Part shown: piece by piece, positions 25,060 through 33,685 of the stretch
Position numbering within the stretch: position 1 is the stretch's first letter
Layout of the letters: each line of letters opens with the position of its first letter
Source of the DNA: an uncultured Microcaldota archaeon
GTDB lineage: Archaea > Micrarchaeota > Micrarchaeia > Burarchaeales > Fermentimicrarchaeaceae
NCBI GenBank assembly: GCA_903884505.1
Contig: CAISET010000001.1
Span: 1 to 64,000 of the forward strand
Direction of reading: 5' to 3'
DNA length: 64,000 nt
The notes under the pieces: generated by a model
Database searches by the model: none
What the model was told of the DNA's origin: nothing
The model's input: the letters and a program-made list of their open reading frames with translations, nothing else
Made by a program: the position numbers and the translations under genes

Positions 25060-25090
25060 GAGGAAGCGGCACGCGCTGCCTGCTTGTAAG

Positions 25091-25099
25091 TAATATAAA
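25091..25099 (+). promoter_or_regulatory. TATA box upstream of eL40
   Basis: TAATATAAAG lies about 42 bases before the TTG start at 25137, giving a short leader that contains AGGTGA. Confidence 0.5.
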
Positions 25100-25136
25100 G
25101 GTAGTATGCGAAAACTTCCGAGGCTCAGGTGATAAG

Positions 25137-25289
25137 TTGGGAAAATTCGCGATTGCTGACCGGGAGATTGCGCACGTCTATATCTGCAAGAAGTGCAAGG
25201 CGCGCAACCCCTACGGCTCGAAGAAATGCAGGAAGTGCGGATACACGGCATTGAGGCCCAAGAGGAAGGAGATTAGGGCTAAGAAGTAG
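25137..25289 (+). CDS. rpl40e: Large ribosomal subunit protein eL40
   Basis: This 50-aa frame is missing from the track because it starts with TTG. The ribosome site AGGTGA is 5 bases upstream. The product has CKKCKARN...CRKCGYTALRPKRKE, the four-Cys zinc finger and basic tail of archaeal/eukaryotic ribosomal protein L40e, and a normal archaeal length. The archaeal protein lacks the ubiquitin fusion found in eukaryotes. Confidence 0.92.
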   Translation: MGKFAIADREIAHVYICKKCKARNPYGSKKCRKCGYTALRPKRKEIRAKK

Positions 25290-25334
25290 GCGAAATTTCG
25301 CCCCTAGGTTATTTGCTGCCCGAAGGTGCATGAG

Positions 25335-28034
25335 ATGGACGAGAAGAACGCTAAGAAAGTTTACCTGTTTGAGGAAGGCTCAGCGAAGATGAGGGATGTC
25401 CTCGGGGGGAAGGGCTGCAACCTGGCTGAGATGACGAACCTCGGGCTGCCGATTCCGCCCGGGCTCATAATCACCTGCCAGGCATGCAACGAGTACAATG
25501 CGCTGGGGAAGAAGTTCCCGAAGGGCCTGATGGAGGATGTCAGGAAGGCACTCCTTGTAGTCGAGCAGAAGGCAGGGAAGAAGTTCGGCGATGCGAAGAA
25601 CCCGCTGCTCGTTTCTGTCCGGTCCGGCGCGCCGGTCTCCATGCCCGGAATGATGGACACCGTACTGAACCTGGGGCTGAATGAGGCTACTTTGAAGGCG
25701 CTGGTTGCGCAGGCCGGGAACGAGAGGTTCGCTTACGATGCTTACCGCCGGTTCATCAACATGTTCGGCGACGTGGTGCTCGGGATGGAGCACAAGAAGT
25801 TCGAGGAGATTTTGAGCGGGAAGAAGAAAGCGAAGGGAGTGAAGCTGGACACGGAGCTGGATGCGGCTGACCTGAAGGAGGTCGCTTCTAAGTACAAGGC
25901 GCTCGTCGAGAAGGAGACCGGGAAGAAGTTCCCCGAGGATCCGATGGTGCAGCTCGAGCTTGCGATTATGGCCGTTTTCAACTCCTGGGACACGCCGAGG
26001 GCAATCACCTACAGGAAGCTGAACAGGCTGCGGAATGACATGGGGACAGCGGTGAACGTGCAGGCGATGGTGTTCGGGAACATGGGGAACGATTCCGGGA
26101 CCGGAGTCGCCTTCACGCGCAACCCGAGCACCGGGGAGAACAAATTGTACGGCGAATATTTGATGAACGCGCAGGGCGAGGATGTGGTCGCGGGAATCAG
26201 GACGCCGAAGCCGCTCATCCAGCTCGGGAAGGAGATGCCCGCGATCTACAAGCAGTTCGCGGAGATTGCGAAGAAGCTCGAGGGCCATTACAAGGACATG
26301 CAGGACATGGAGTTCACGATTGAGAAGGGAAAGTTGTGGATGCTGCAGACCAGAAGCGGGAAGAGGACGGCTGCTGCGGCAGTGAAGGTTGCGGTTGACA
26401 TGGAGAAGGAGGGAAGAATCTCCAAGGAAGAGGCGATTATGAGGGTGCAGCCGGAGCATATCGACAAGCTGCTGCACAGGCAGATAGACCCGAAGGCGAA
26501 GGTCTCGCCTGTTGCGAAGGGGCTGAATGCCTCTCCGGGTGCTGCGGTCGGGAAGGCAGTCTTCACTGCGGATGATGCCGCGAAGGCCGGAAATGGAGGG
26601 AATGGGGAGAAAGTAATACTTGTTTCTGTTGAGACGACGCCCGAGGATATCCACGGGATGGCCGCGTCGCAGGGAATTTTGACGAGCCGCGGGGGAATGA
26701 CCTCGCACGCCGCAGTCGTTGCGCGCGGGATGGGAATCCCCTGCGTTGCGGGATGCGACAAGCTGAAGGTAGATGTTTCGAAGAAGACCGCCACGGTCGA
26801 GGGGACTAATGTCGTAATCAAGGAAGGCGATGTTCTCACGATTGACGGCACGGATGGGCGCGTAATAATTGGGGAAGTGCCGCTCGTGGACCCCGAACTG
26901 ACTGGCGATTTCGAGGAGCTCCTGAAATGGGCTGACGCGGTTTCGAGGATGCATGTCCGCGCGAATGCGGACACGCCGAAGAACGCGCTCGATGCGAGGA
27001 AGTTCGGCGCGAAGGGGATAGGCCTATGCAGGACCGAGAGGATGTTCAACGACCCGGACAGGCTGCCAATCGTGCAGGAGATGATTCTCGCGGGCACGCC
27101 GGATGCGCGGAAGGCCGCGCTCGCGAAACTGAAGCCCATGCAGAAGAGCGACTTCAAGGGAATTCTTGCCGCGATGGACGGCTTGCCCGTCATCATCAGG
27201 CTGCTCGACCCGCCGCTGCATGAATTTTTGCCGAAGCTGGAGGATTTGCTCGTGGAAGTGACTAAGATGAGCTTCCACAAGACGGATGACCGCGTGTTCA
27301 ACGAGAAGAAAAAGATTTTGGACAAGGTGAGGGAGCTCTCGGAATTCAACCCGATGCTCGGGCATCGCGGGTGCCGCCTTGCAATCAAGTACCCTGAGAT
27401 TTATGAGATGCAGACCGCGGCCGTGTTCGAGGCTGCCGCGGAATTGAGGAAGGAAGGCAGGAACCCGGTTCCCGAAGTGATGATTCCGCTCGTCGGGAAC
27501 GTGAATGAGCTGGCGATTTTGAGGAAGCTGGTGAAAAAGACGGCTGACGAAGTGATTGCGAAGACCGGAGTGAAGTTCAACTACATGATTGGGACGATGA
27601 TTGAGATTCCGCGCGCCTGCCTAACCGCTGACGAGGTGGCGCAGGAGGCGGACTTCTTCTCCTATGGGACGAATGACTTGACACAGACCACGCTCGGGTT
27701 CAGCCGCGATGATGCGGAGGCGAAGTTCCTCCAGCTCTACATCAAGGAGGGAATTCTTTCTGACAACCCGTTCGAGGTGCTCGACTTCGACGGCGTGGGC
27801 AAGCTCGTGGAGATGGGCGTGAGGCTCGGCAGGAAAGTGAAGCCGAACCTGGAAATCGGGGTGTGTGGGGAGACCGGAGGCGAGCCGCGCTCAATCGAAT
27901 TTTACCACAAGGCGGGGCTGAACTACGTTTCCTGCTCCAAGTTCCGCGTGCCGATTGCGCGGCTTGCGGCTGCGCAGGCCACGATTAGGGAAAAACAGGC
28001 GGGCAAGAAGAAGGAAGGCTTCGGCGACTCCTGA
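25335..28034 (+). CDS. ppdK: Pyruvate, phosphate dikinase
   Basis: PPDK interconverts pyruvate, ATP and phosphate with PEP, AMP and pyrophosphate, so it can run toward ATP synthesis or gluconeogenesis. The start is ATG 25335 (MDEKNAKKVYLFEEG). The N-terminal nucleotide-binding domain shows VSVRSGAPVSMPGMMDT, the phosphohistidine domain GGMTSHAAVVARGMGIPC, and the PEP/pyruvate barrel IGTMIEIPRA and YGTNDLTQTT. The C-terminal catalytic Cys is in VCGETGG; the residue after CGE is usually His (CGEHGG), here Thr. The length of about 900 aa is normal. It stands alone on the plus strand. Confidence 0.96.
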   Translation: MDEKNAKKVYLFEEGSAKMRDVLGGKGCNLAEMTNLGLPIPPGLIITCQACNEYNALGKKFPKGLMEDVRKALLVVEQKAGKKFGDAKNPLLVSVRSGAPVSMPGMMDTVLNLGLNEATLKALVAQAGNERFAYDAYRRFINMFGDVVLGMEHKKFEEILSGKKKAKGVKLDTELDAADLKEVASKYKALVEKETGKKFPEDPMVQLELAIMAVFNSWDTPRAITYRKLNRLRNDMGTAVNVQAMVFGNMGNDSGTGVAFTRNPSTGENKLYGEYLMNAQGEDVVAGIRTPKPLIQLGKEMPAIYKQFAEIAKKLEGHYKDMQDMEFTIEKGKLWMLQTRSGKRTAAAAVKVAVDMEKEGRISKEEAIMRVQPEHIDKLLHRQIDPKAKVSPVAKGLNASPGAAVGKAVFTADDAAKAGNGGNGEKVILVSVETTPEDIHGMAASQGILTSRGGMTSHAAVVARGMGIPCVAGCDKLKVDVSKKTATVEGTNVVIKEGDVLTIDGTDGRVIIGEVPLVDPELTGDFEELLKWADAVSRMHVRANADTPKNALDARKFGAKGIGLCRTERMFNDPDRLPIVQEMILAGTPDARKAALAKLKPMQKSDFKGILAAMDGLPVIIRLLDPPLHEFLPKLEDLLVEVTKMSFHKTDDRVFNEKKKILDKVRELSEFNPMLGHRGCRLAIKYPEIYEMQTAAVFEAAAELRKEGRNPVPEVMIPLVGNVNELAILRKLVKKTADEVIAKTGVKFNYMIGTMIEIPRACLTADEVAQEADFFSYGTNDLTQTTLGFSRDDAEAKFLQLYIKEGILSDNPFEVLDFDGVGKLVEMGVRLGRKVKPNLEIGVCGETGGEPRSIEFYHKAGLNYVSCSKFRVPIARLAAAQATIREKQAGKKKEGFGDS

Positions 28035-28076
28035 GCTCCCTTTCTTTTAATATACCTCTTCTTCGCGTTATAGCCC

Positions 28077-29348
28077 ATGCTGGTTTCCAAGAAGCAGGCC
28101 GACGTTCTGGGGAACGGGGTAGGAATTCCCACGAAAGGAATGACCTTGAGCGAAGCCCTTGCCGTGCACGAAAGGAGAATCTCGTTCGACCCGGAAAACC
28201 CAATGTTTTGGAGGTTCAAGGGAGATGACCTGCTCCGTTTCAAGCGGCCAGCTGAGGCGCTGGAATGCTTCGATAAGTCACTCAAGCTGAAGCCCGACGA
28301 GGTGGATGCGCTGATGGGGATGGGTTATGCCCTGAACCACCTCGGAAGGAGAGGGGAGGCGCTTGAGTATTTCGACCGCGCAATCAAGAAGGACCCGGAG
28401 AACATAGACGTGTGGATTGGGAAGGGATATACCCTCTCGAAGATGAGGAGATACTGGGAAGCGGAGAAGGCGTACAGCCTTGCGATAGGGCTGGATGAGA
28501 AGTCTGCGGCGGCGTGGAACGGGATGGCGTGGACGCTCCTGTTGCGTAACAGGCACGAGGAGGCGCTCCGGTGCTTCGACAAGGCTATTGGGCTCTATGT
28601 GGATGGGAGCAATTCGAGTGCCCTGGCCGGGAAGGGCAACTGCCACGTGGCTATAGGGAAGAGGACGAGCAATGTTACGAAAAGGCAGGCAGAATTCAGG
28701 GAGGCACTCAAGGCGTATGGAGCGGCTGCGAAGATTGCGCCGGACGACATCAACGTGATTTCGGGGATTGCGGATGCGTATGACGGGCTTCAGATGTTCA
28801 ACGAGGGATACGCGGCTTACAACAAATTGCTGAAGAAAGCGCCGGATAACGCGAACTATTGGTATAGGTTCGGCTTCTTCCTGGACAAGATGCGCAAGCA
28901 CAAGGAGTCGCTTAAGTTATTCGATAAGGCCATCGCTTTGGACCCGTACAAGCACCAGTTTTGGCTGGGCAAGGGGTTTGCGCTGTGTGCGGTCGGGGGG
29001 GCGGCGGGTTCCGAGGGCATCGAAAATTACAGGGAGGCGCTCGCGTGCTTCGAGAAGGCAGTGGAGATTGCGCCGGATGACGCGCATTCCTGGATGGGGA
29101 TGGGAAGGGCGCTTGACAAGCTGGGGCGCTATGCCGAGGCGGAGAAGGCATTCGGCGAGGCGCTGCGGTTCAGGCCAGAGTATGAGAAGGCACTTATCGG
29201 AAGGGGGTATGCGCGCTACATGCAGAAGAAATATAGCGAGGCGCTTGCTGATTTTGAGGCCGTGTTCAGGAATGGGCGCGGGAATGCGAGAGCGGAGCAG
29301 GGAAGGAAATTGGCGCTTGAAGCGCTAGGGCAAAGCGAGACGGAATAG
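28077..29348 (+). CDS. TPR-repeat protein
   Basis: The 423-aa protein is built of about ten tetratricopeptide repeats, for example AEALECFDKSLKLKPDEVDAL and EALEYFDRAIKKDPENIDVW, from residue 40 to the end. It has no signal peptide or enzyme domain. TPR arrays mediate protein-protein contacts; the partner is unknown. It converges with another TPR protein gene on the minus strand. Confidence 0.9.
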   Translation: MLVSKKQADVLGNGVGIPTKGMTLSEALAVHERRISFDPENPMFWRFKGDDLLRFKRPAEALECFDKSLKLKPDEVDALMGMGYALNHLGRRGEALEYFDRAIKKDPENIDVWIGKGYTLSKMRRYWEAEKAYSLAIGLDEKSAAAWNGMAWTLLLRNRHEEALRCFDKAIGLYVDGSNSSALAGKGNCHVAIGKRTSNVTKRQAEFREALKAYGAAAKIAPDDINVISGIADAYDGLQMFNEGYAAYNKLLKKAPDNANYWYRFGFFLDKMRKHKESLKLFDKAIALDPYKHQFWLGKGFALCAVGGAAGSEGIENYREALACFEKAVEIAPDDAHSWMGMGRALDKLGRYAEAEKAFGEALRFRPEYEKALIGRGYARYMQKKYSEALADFEAVFRNGRGNARAEQGRKLALEALGQSETE

Positions 29349-29350
29349 GA

Positions 29351-30607
29351 TTATGCGGGCGTGGATTCTGCTGGCATGCCTTCCTGGTTTTTGATTGCGT
29401 TGAGCACGAGCTCGTAGTAACTGCGTATTGCCGGGTCGTCCGTTATGAACAGTGCGGACTCGAACGCGTCTCTCGCGCCCTCGTAACTTTCAAGCTCCAT
29501 AAGCGCGATTCCCTTGTTTGCAAGGGATTTGAAATGGCCCGGGTTCAGCTCAAGCGCCCGCTCAATCGGCATGAGCGCGTCTTCGTATTTCTCCATGGAA
29601 ATGAGCGCGAAGCCTTTGCCTGCGAGCGCGACAACGTAGTCCGGGTTGATTTCAAGCGCCTTGCCGTAGCAGGCGATTGCTTCGTCGTATTTCCCGAGTG
29701 AGCATAGGGCAGTTCCCTTGTCCGCGAGCGCAGTTATGTAATTTGGGTTCAGTTCCAGTGCCTTGTCGTAGAGCGCGATTGCCTCGCCATAGTTCCCTTC
29801 CTTGCGCAGCGCGATCGCCTGGTCCGTGAGCGAGCCGATGAGCAGGAATTCCTTTTCGAGAATGATTCCCCTGTGCTTCGCGTAGGGGATGTTGTTCACC
29901 GGGTCGAAAATGATTTTGTTGTCCCCGTGGAAGACGACTGGGGCGAAATGCCCCGTGTCCTCGCCCCTTTCGGCTGATTTTCCGTTCTCGTATTCGCGCA
30001 CATGCACCGGCCTCGCCTTCACGCCGAGCTCCTCCGCCAGCGCGCAGTAGAGGGTTGTGAGCGCGACGCATTGCCCCTGCCTTTTTTCTAGGAGCGTGCG
30101 CAGCGAGGAGTTAGGGCTTGCGAAAAAGCCGTGGGTTTTTTCCTCGGTTTCCTCTTTCCATGGCACTATCTGGAAACCGGGGCCCGCCTTCCCTTCCGCC
30201 AACTGCACCGGAGTCGCATTGCGCTCGGTGTAGGAATAGATTGCCTCTGCAATTTCGTCTTTCTGGGATTGGGCTACGTCGCAGTTGTAATTTTCCTTGA
30301 ACCACCTTTTGAAAAGCAGGACCTCCTTGTCAACGAGGAACGGGCAGCCGAAGATGTCCTTTATCTTCATATCGCGGAGCTTCAATGCCTTCGGGGTTGC
30401 GGACTCCCCGTAAATCTGCCGCTCCAATTCCCAGACGGCTTCCTCCTTTTCCCTGATTAGCTTGGGGTCCGCGCCCGATTTTCTCAGGTTCGCCAGCTCT
30501 TTTTCTTCCGCCCGCTTCTCCCGCAGTATGTCCTTTATCTCATCCCGCACGCTTTCCGTGCGAGCGGGAAGCTGCGGTGCCTTCTGTGGCCTGTATGCTT
30601 CGGGCAT
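29351..30607 (-). CDS. Transglutaminase-like protease-fold protein with TPR repeats
   Basis: The likely start is ATG 30607 (MPEAYRPQKAPQ); the 24 residues before it in the track lack a good context. The middle contains KRQGQCVALTTLYCALAEELGVKARPV, the Cys motif of transglutaminase-like/protease-fold domains, with His in GHFAPVVF and Asp in IIFDPVN completing a plausible triad. The C-terminal third is about four TPRs. It is inferred to be a cytosolic peptidase-like or amide-processing enzyme; activity is unproven. Confidence 0.82.
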   Translation of the reverse strand: MPEAYRPQKAPQLPARTESVRDEIKDILREKRAEEKELANLRKSGADPKLIREKEEAVWELERQIYGESATPKALKLRDMKIKDIFGCPFLVDKEVLLFKRWFKENYNCDVAQSQKDEIAEAIYSYTERNATPVQLAEGKAGPGFQIVPWKEETEEKTHGFFASPNSSLRTLLEKRQGQCVALTTLYCALAEELGVKARPVHVREYENGKSAERGEDTGHFAPVVFHGDNKIIFDPVNNIPYAKHRGIILEKEFLLIGSLTDQAIALRKEGNYGEAIALYDKALELNPNYITALADKGTALCSLGKYDEAIACYGKALEINPDYVVALAGKGFALISMEKYEDALMPIERALELNPGHFKSLANKGIALMELESYEGARDAFESALFITDDPAIRSYYELVLNAIKNQEGMPAESTPA

Positions 30608-30690
30608 GGATGGAATTGCGAATTTAGTGAATATTAAGGTAGCTGAACGGCGTCTGCTTTTTATTCGGCATCTTCTCACTTAATTAGTGC

Positions 30691-30898
30691 GCGGGGGTGC
30701 CGGAGCCTGGAAAACGGGCAGGGCTTAGGAAGCCTTTCTTCGGTTGCCCGCTCGACTACCGTCGAGGGGCATGTCCTAAGAAACCCTTGGGAAAGAAGAG
30801 CTGAGGAAACCCTGTGTCTTAGGACTACGCGAGTTCAAATGCGTGTTCGCTGCGCGAACAGCCGCTTCAGCGACGCGCTGAATCTCTCGTCCCCCGCA
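30691..30898 (+). tRNA. tRNA-Leu(TAG) with two insertions (anticodon loop and T-loop)
   Basis: Acceptor GCGGGGG (691-697) pairs with CCCCCGC (891-897), discriminator A. Anticodon stem CAGGG (719-723) pairs with CCCTG (810-814); anticodon TAG is 30726-30728. The position-37 intron spans about 30730-30808. The variable arm TGTCTTAGGACTAC matches that of the Leu(CAA) gene. T-stem GCGAG and loop TTCAAA are followed by about 45 extra bases before T60 and CTCGT. A T6 tract follows the gene directly. Confidence 0.85.
30840..30884 (+). other. T-loop insertion (putative second intron) of tRNA-Leu(TAG)
   Basis: The 45 nt between A59 and T60 contain GTTCGC-TGC-GCGAAC and TTCAGCG-ACG-CGCTGAA with a 6-nt linker, the same two-hairpin layout as in tRNA-Leu(CAA) but with different stem sequence. 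Compensating stems suggest selection for structure. Removing the insertion restores a regular T arm. Confidence 0.7.
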
Positions 30899-31013
30899 CT
30901 TTTTTCCCAATCGCCCGGGGCTCCCGCACCCGGCGATACGCGATTTGCGCTGCGGCGCAAATGCGCCCCTTTGCCCGAAGGGCAAATCGGGTGGTAAAAA
31001 CCTGCACTAAAAA
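30898..31013 (+). repeat. tRNA-3'-associated repeat unit after tRNA-Leu(TAG)
   Basis: The 116-bp unit begins ACTTTTTTCCCAATCGC at the discriminator base and ends GGTAAAAACCTGCACTAAAAA (30993-31013). The interior has ATTTGCGC-TGCG-GCGCAAAT (30943-30962) and TTTGCCC-GAA-GGGCAAA (30970-30986) hairpins. Ends match the two units after tRNA-Thr. Confidence 0.75.
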
Positions 31014-31026
31014 CTGCCTGCACGTT

Positions 31027-31731
31027 TTAGGATTCGATTTCCTGCTTGTTTTCGTCGAGGAGAAGGTAAGCGATATTTCCGCCGCAGAATTTCTGGACCA
31101 GTTCTGAGAGTTCGCGGGTGGCATTTTCGATTTCTTCTTTTGTGATTGGCGGAAGGCCCTCAATCACGAGGATGCAATTTTTCGTTTCTTCGGTCAGTTT
31201 CGTCCTGTCCGCTTCCCTCCAGTTCCACCTGCGGCAGATTGTGGAGATGCCGTCCATATAGATTACTTCGCCCTCGTGGGGAGGCCGGGGCTCCTTTTCG
31301 CCGAGAAGGAGGACCGGGGCTTCATTTGCGCCTGCGAAGGTAAGGAGGATGTCGCCTTTAGCCTTGTCAAGGTCTTCGCCGCCTGCCGGAAGCATGTGCT
31401 TCAGTGAAATGAAGTTGTAGATGTCAACGAGCTTGCTGATATGCCGGAGCTGGACGCCTTGCAGAACCATGCGATAAAGGTTTTCAACCGAGGAGCGGTT
31501 CTCCTTTGGCTTTCCCCCGAAGGCGGAATAGGCTTTCCGCCAGGCGTCTATCTTTGGGTGCTGGGAGAGAGTGGGAAGCTGGAATTCGGATTTAATCCGG
31601 GATTCCTGCTCGCGGAGGCCGGCTTGGATTTCGGGGATTTCGCCGGAGTTATTTGCGCCTTTCACGATTACTGCGCCGACGACGAGGCCCGGGAATTTCT
31701 GGAAAATCCGCGAGTCGATTTTGAAGAGCAT
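31027..31731 (-). CDS. Stand-alone B3/4 (PheRS beta-like) domain protein
   Basis: The start is ATG 31731 (MLFKIDSRIFQKFPGL); the 110 residues before it in the track read backwards through the next operon and are not real. The 234-aa product resembles the B3/B4 domain of the phenylalanyl-tRNA synthetase beta subunit (FPGLVVGAVIVKG near the start; LYRMVLQGVQLRHISKLVDIYN; RRWNWREADRTKLTEETKN). In PheRS this domain edits Tyr-tRNA(Phe); free-standing copies may edit or bind tRNA (inference). It converges with tRNA-Leu(TAG). Confidence 0.85.
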   Translation of the reverse strand: MLFKIDSRIFQKFPGLVVGAVIVKGANNSGEIPEIQAGLREQESRIKSEFQLPTLSQHPKIDAWRKAYSAFGGKPKENRSSVENLYRMVLQGVQLRHISKLVDIYNFISLKHMLPAGGEDLDKAKGDILLTFAGANEAPVLLLGEKEPRPPHEGEVIYMDGISTICRRWNWREADRTKLTEETKNCILVIEGLPPITKEEIENATRELSELVQKFCGGNIAYLLLDENKQEIES

Positions 31732-31783
31732 TGAATGGATTTTAGCGCATTGCTTATTAATTCCGGCCTCTCGAAAAGCCATC

Positions 31784-32119
31784 ATGGCGGAGCTTTCGCA
31801 GCTCATCGCAGCCGCGTTACTGTTTGAGATAGCCCTTCTCGTGCTCCTGCATATGGCGAACAGGAGGATGCTGGAGACGAAAAACGCGCGCGTGCAGTTC
31901 GCGCTCGAGTGGGAGGGGCACCGGAAGCTGGTCATCATGGCAACGCTCGCTTTCGCGCTGCTGGCTGCGATGGAGGTCCTGGAATTCCTGGAAGAGCTCG
32001 GGTTCGGCAATTTCGATTCCCTGATTGGGGCGACCCACGTCCTGACCCTGCTCGCATTCATGGCTGCGCTGCTGCCGTCGTTGAGATATCACCTGGGCCT
32101 GAGGGGTGCGAAGGGATGA
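31784..32119 (+). CDS. Three-helix membrane protein, 111 aa
   Basis: The start is ATG 31784; the track frame begins too early. It has three hydrophobic segments (about residues 6-24, 50-68 and 84-100). Its stop overlaps the start of the next gene (ATGA), so the two are translationally coupled and likely functional partners. Family unknown. Confidence 0.75.
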   Translation: MAELSQLIAAALLFEIALLVLLHMANRRMLETKNARVQFALEWEGHRKLVIMATLAFALLAAMEVLEFLEELGFGNFDSLIGATHVLTLLAFMAALLPSLRYHLGLRGAKG

Positions 32120-33135
32120 GCGACCTCGGTTCGATTGCCATAGAAGGACTTTCCCTGCTTGCCGCAGTGGCCTCGCTGGCTGTCACGGCTGTCCTGCTCC
32201 GCGTAGTGCTCGGCTCGTATATCATCAGCATGGATGAGCCGGCGTTCAGGAATTTCAGCCGCTCGGGGCACATGATGCTCGTCGCAATGGTGCTTTTTGG
32301 GATTGCCATGCTGGCGAGGCCAGTTGACTATTTCACCTACGATTTCCTCGAGCTGCTCGCGATACTGCTATTCCTGGCCGCGGTGCTCATTTTCGTGAAT
32401 TACTTCAAGAAAGGCGGAAGCGGTGAGAGGCTGCTGACAAGGCTTGACTGGGGGGAGCTGGAGAAGGAGGTCAAGCTCAAGGAAGTCGAGAGGGACCTGA
32501 AGGAGGACGTGGCATTCAGGAGATTCCTGCCTGCGGCGAAGGGGATGCACTTCGTGCTTGTGGAGGTAGGGCAGGGCGTCGCGCCCTTCCCGGTGCTGGA
32601 ATACTTCTACTCGCGCCTTGTGTCCGGGATATCATCGAGCAGCAATGTCTGCGTCGCGCTGGGGCCCACCACCCCGCACGAGTTCAGGCGGCACAGCGGG
32701 CAGATGGGCTACAAGTGCAACCTCTGGGTGAGCTCTGCGGAGATGCGCGAGGAATGGATGAGCGACAAGTTCACGGTCGTTACCCCTGCGGACCTCACGG
32801 ACATGGTGCATTATTTCAAATCGGTCTCCGGGACCGCGGGCGGAAATGTGGCGTTCGTGGGCGATTTCATTGACGAGCTCAGCGGCGAGCTCGGGGAGAA
32901 GGAGCTGCATGCGATGGTTTCGGATGTGCACGCGATAATGGAGGCGAATGGCAACCTCCTCGTGCTCATCGCCACAACCGGCCTCTATACGAAGGGCAAG
33001 CTCGCAATTCTTGAGAGGTATGCGGACGGAATCGCGCACGTGGAGGGGAAGCCGCCTGCGATGTCGTTCTTGGACACGCACACGAACGAGACGGCCGCAC
33101 TGGGGGAAATTCCGCTTGGGCGGGCGATGCGATGA
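32116..33135 (+). CDS. Membrane protein with cytosolic DUF835-like domain
   Basis: The start is ATG 32116. Three to four membrane helices occupy about residues 10-105, followed by a charged linker and a cytosolic alpha/beta domain (about 145-335) with KGMHFVLVEVGQG and GGNVAFVGDFIDELSGELG. The pattern resembles DUF835, a RecA/KaiC-like domain without nucleotide-binding residues found in archaeal sensory proteins (from memory). It overlaps the preceding membrane protein gene and the next hydrolase gene by 4 bases each. A signalling role is inferred. Confidence 0.75.
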   Translation: MSDLGSIAIEGLSLLAAVASLAVTAVLLRVVLGSYIISMDEPAFRNFSRSGHMMLVAMVLFGIAMLARPVDYFTYDFLELLAILLFLAAVLIFVNYFKKGGSGERLLTRLDWGELEKEVKLKEVERDLKEDVAFRRFLPAAKGMHFVLVEVGQGVAPFPVLEYFYSRLVSGISSSSNVCVALGPTTPHEFRRHSGQMGYKCNLWVSSAEMREEWMSDKFTVVTPADLTDMVHYFKSVSGTAGGNVAFVGDFIDELSGELGEKELHAMVSDVHAIMEANGNLLVLIATTGLYTKGKLAILERYADGIAHVEGKPPAMSFLDTHTNETAALGEIPLGRAMR

Positions 33136-33680
33136 AGGCGCTCGTTATACACGGCGCGTACGGTAGCCCCGAGGAGAACTGGTTTCCCTGGCTGAAGCGG
33201 GAGCTGGAGAAGTCCGGGTTTGAGGTGGCTGTGCCGGAGTTCCCGACGCCTAAGGGGCAGACGCTCGGGAATTGGATGAAGGTGCTGGAGAAATATGATG
33301 GCTGGTTCGGGGAGGATTTGGTGCTGGTCGGGCACAGCATAGGGCCCGCGCTGATTTTGAGGAAATTGGAGAAAGTGGAAAAGCCGGTGAAGGCGGCGTT
33401 CCTGGTCGGGGGGTTTGCGAGGCAGATTGGCGACCCGCGGTTCGACAAGATTAATGCGACGTTCTTCGAGAAGGAATTTGACTGGGGGAAGATTAGGGGG
33501 AACTGCGGGCATTTCGAAGTGTTCCATTCGGACAATGACCCGTTTGTGCCGCTGAAATTCGGCGAGGAACTGGCGGAGAACCTGGGAGTGAAGGTTACGC
33601 TTGTGAAAGGTGCGGGGCATTTCAACAGGGCGGCTGGCTACACCGAGTTTCCGCTGCTGCTCGAGAGGATTAAGGGGTGA
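33132..33680 (+). CDS. RBBP9/YdeN-type alpha/beta hydrolase
   Basis: The 182-aa protein has the serine hydrolase triad of the small RBBP9/YdeN family: nucleophile in VLVGHSIG, Asp in FHSDNDPFVP and His in KGAGHFNRA. It begins VIHGAYGSPEENWFPWLKREL, typical of the family. Natural substrates are unknown. It is the third gene of a four-gene operon with 4-base overlaps. Confidence 0.9.
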   Translation: MKALVIHGAYGSPEENWFPWLKRELEKSGFEVAVPEFPTPKGQTLGNWMKVLEKYDGWFGEDLVLVGHSIGPALILRKLEKVEKPVKAAFLVGGFARQIGDPRFDKINATFFEKEFDWGKIRGNCGHFEVFHSDNDPFVPLKFGEELAENLGVKVTLVKGAGHFNRAAGYTEFPLLLERIKG

Positions 33681-33685
33681 GAAGC

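Noticed and set aside
25380-26954. 524-aa minus-strand ORF opposite ppdK
   Set aside because: Same reason: it mirrors the ppdK coding frame and shows shadow-type composition.
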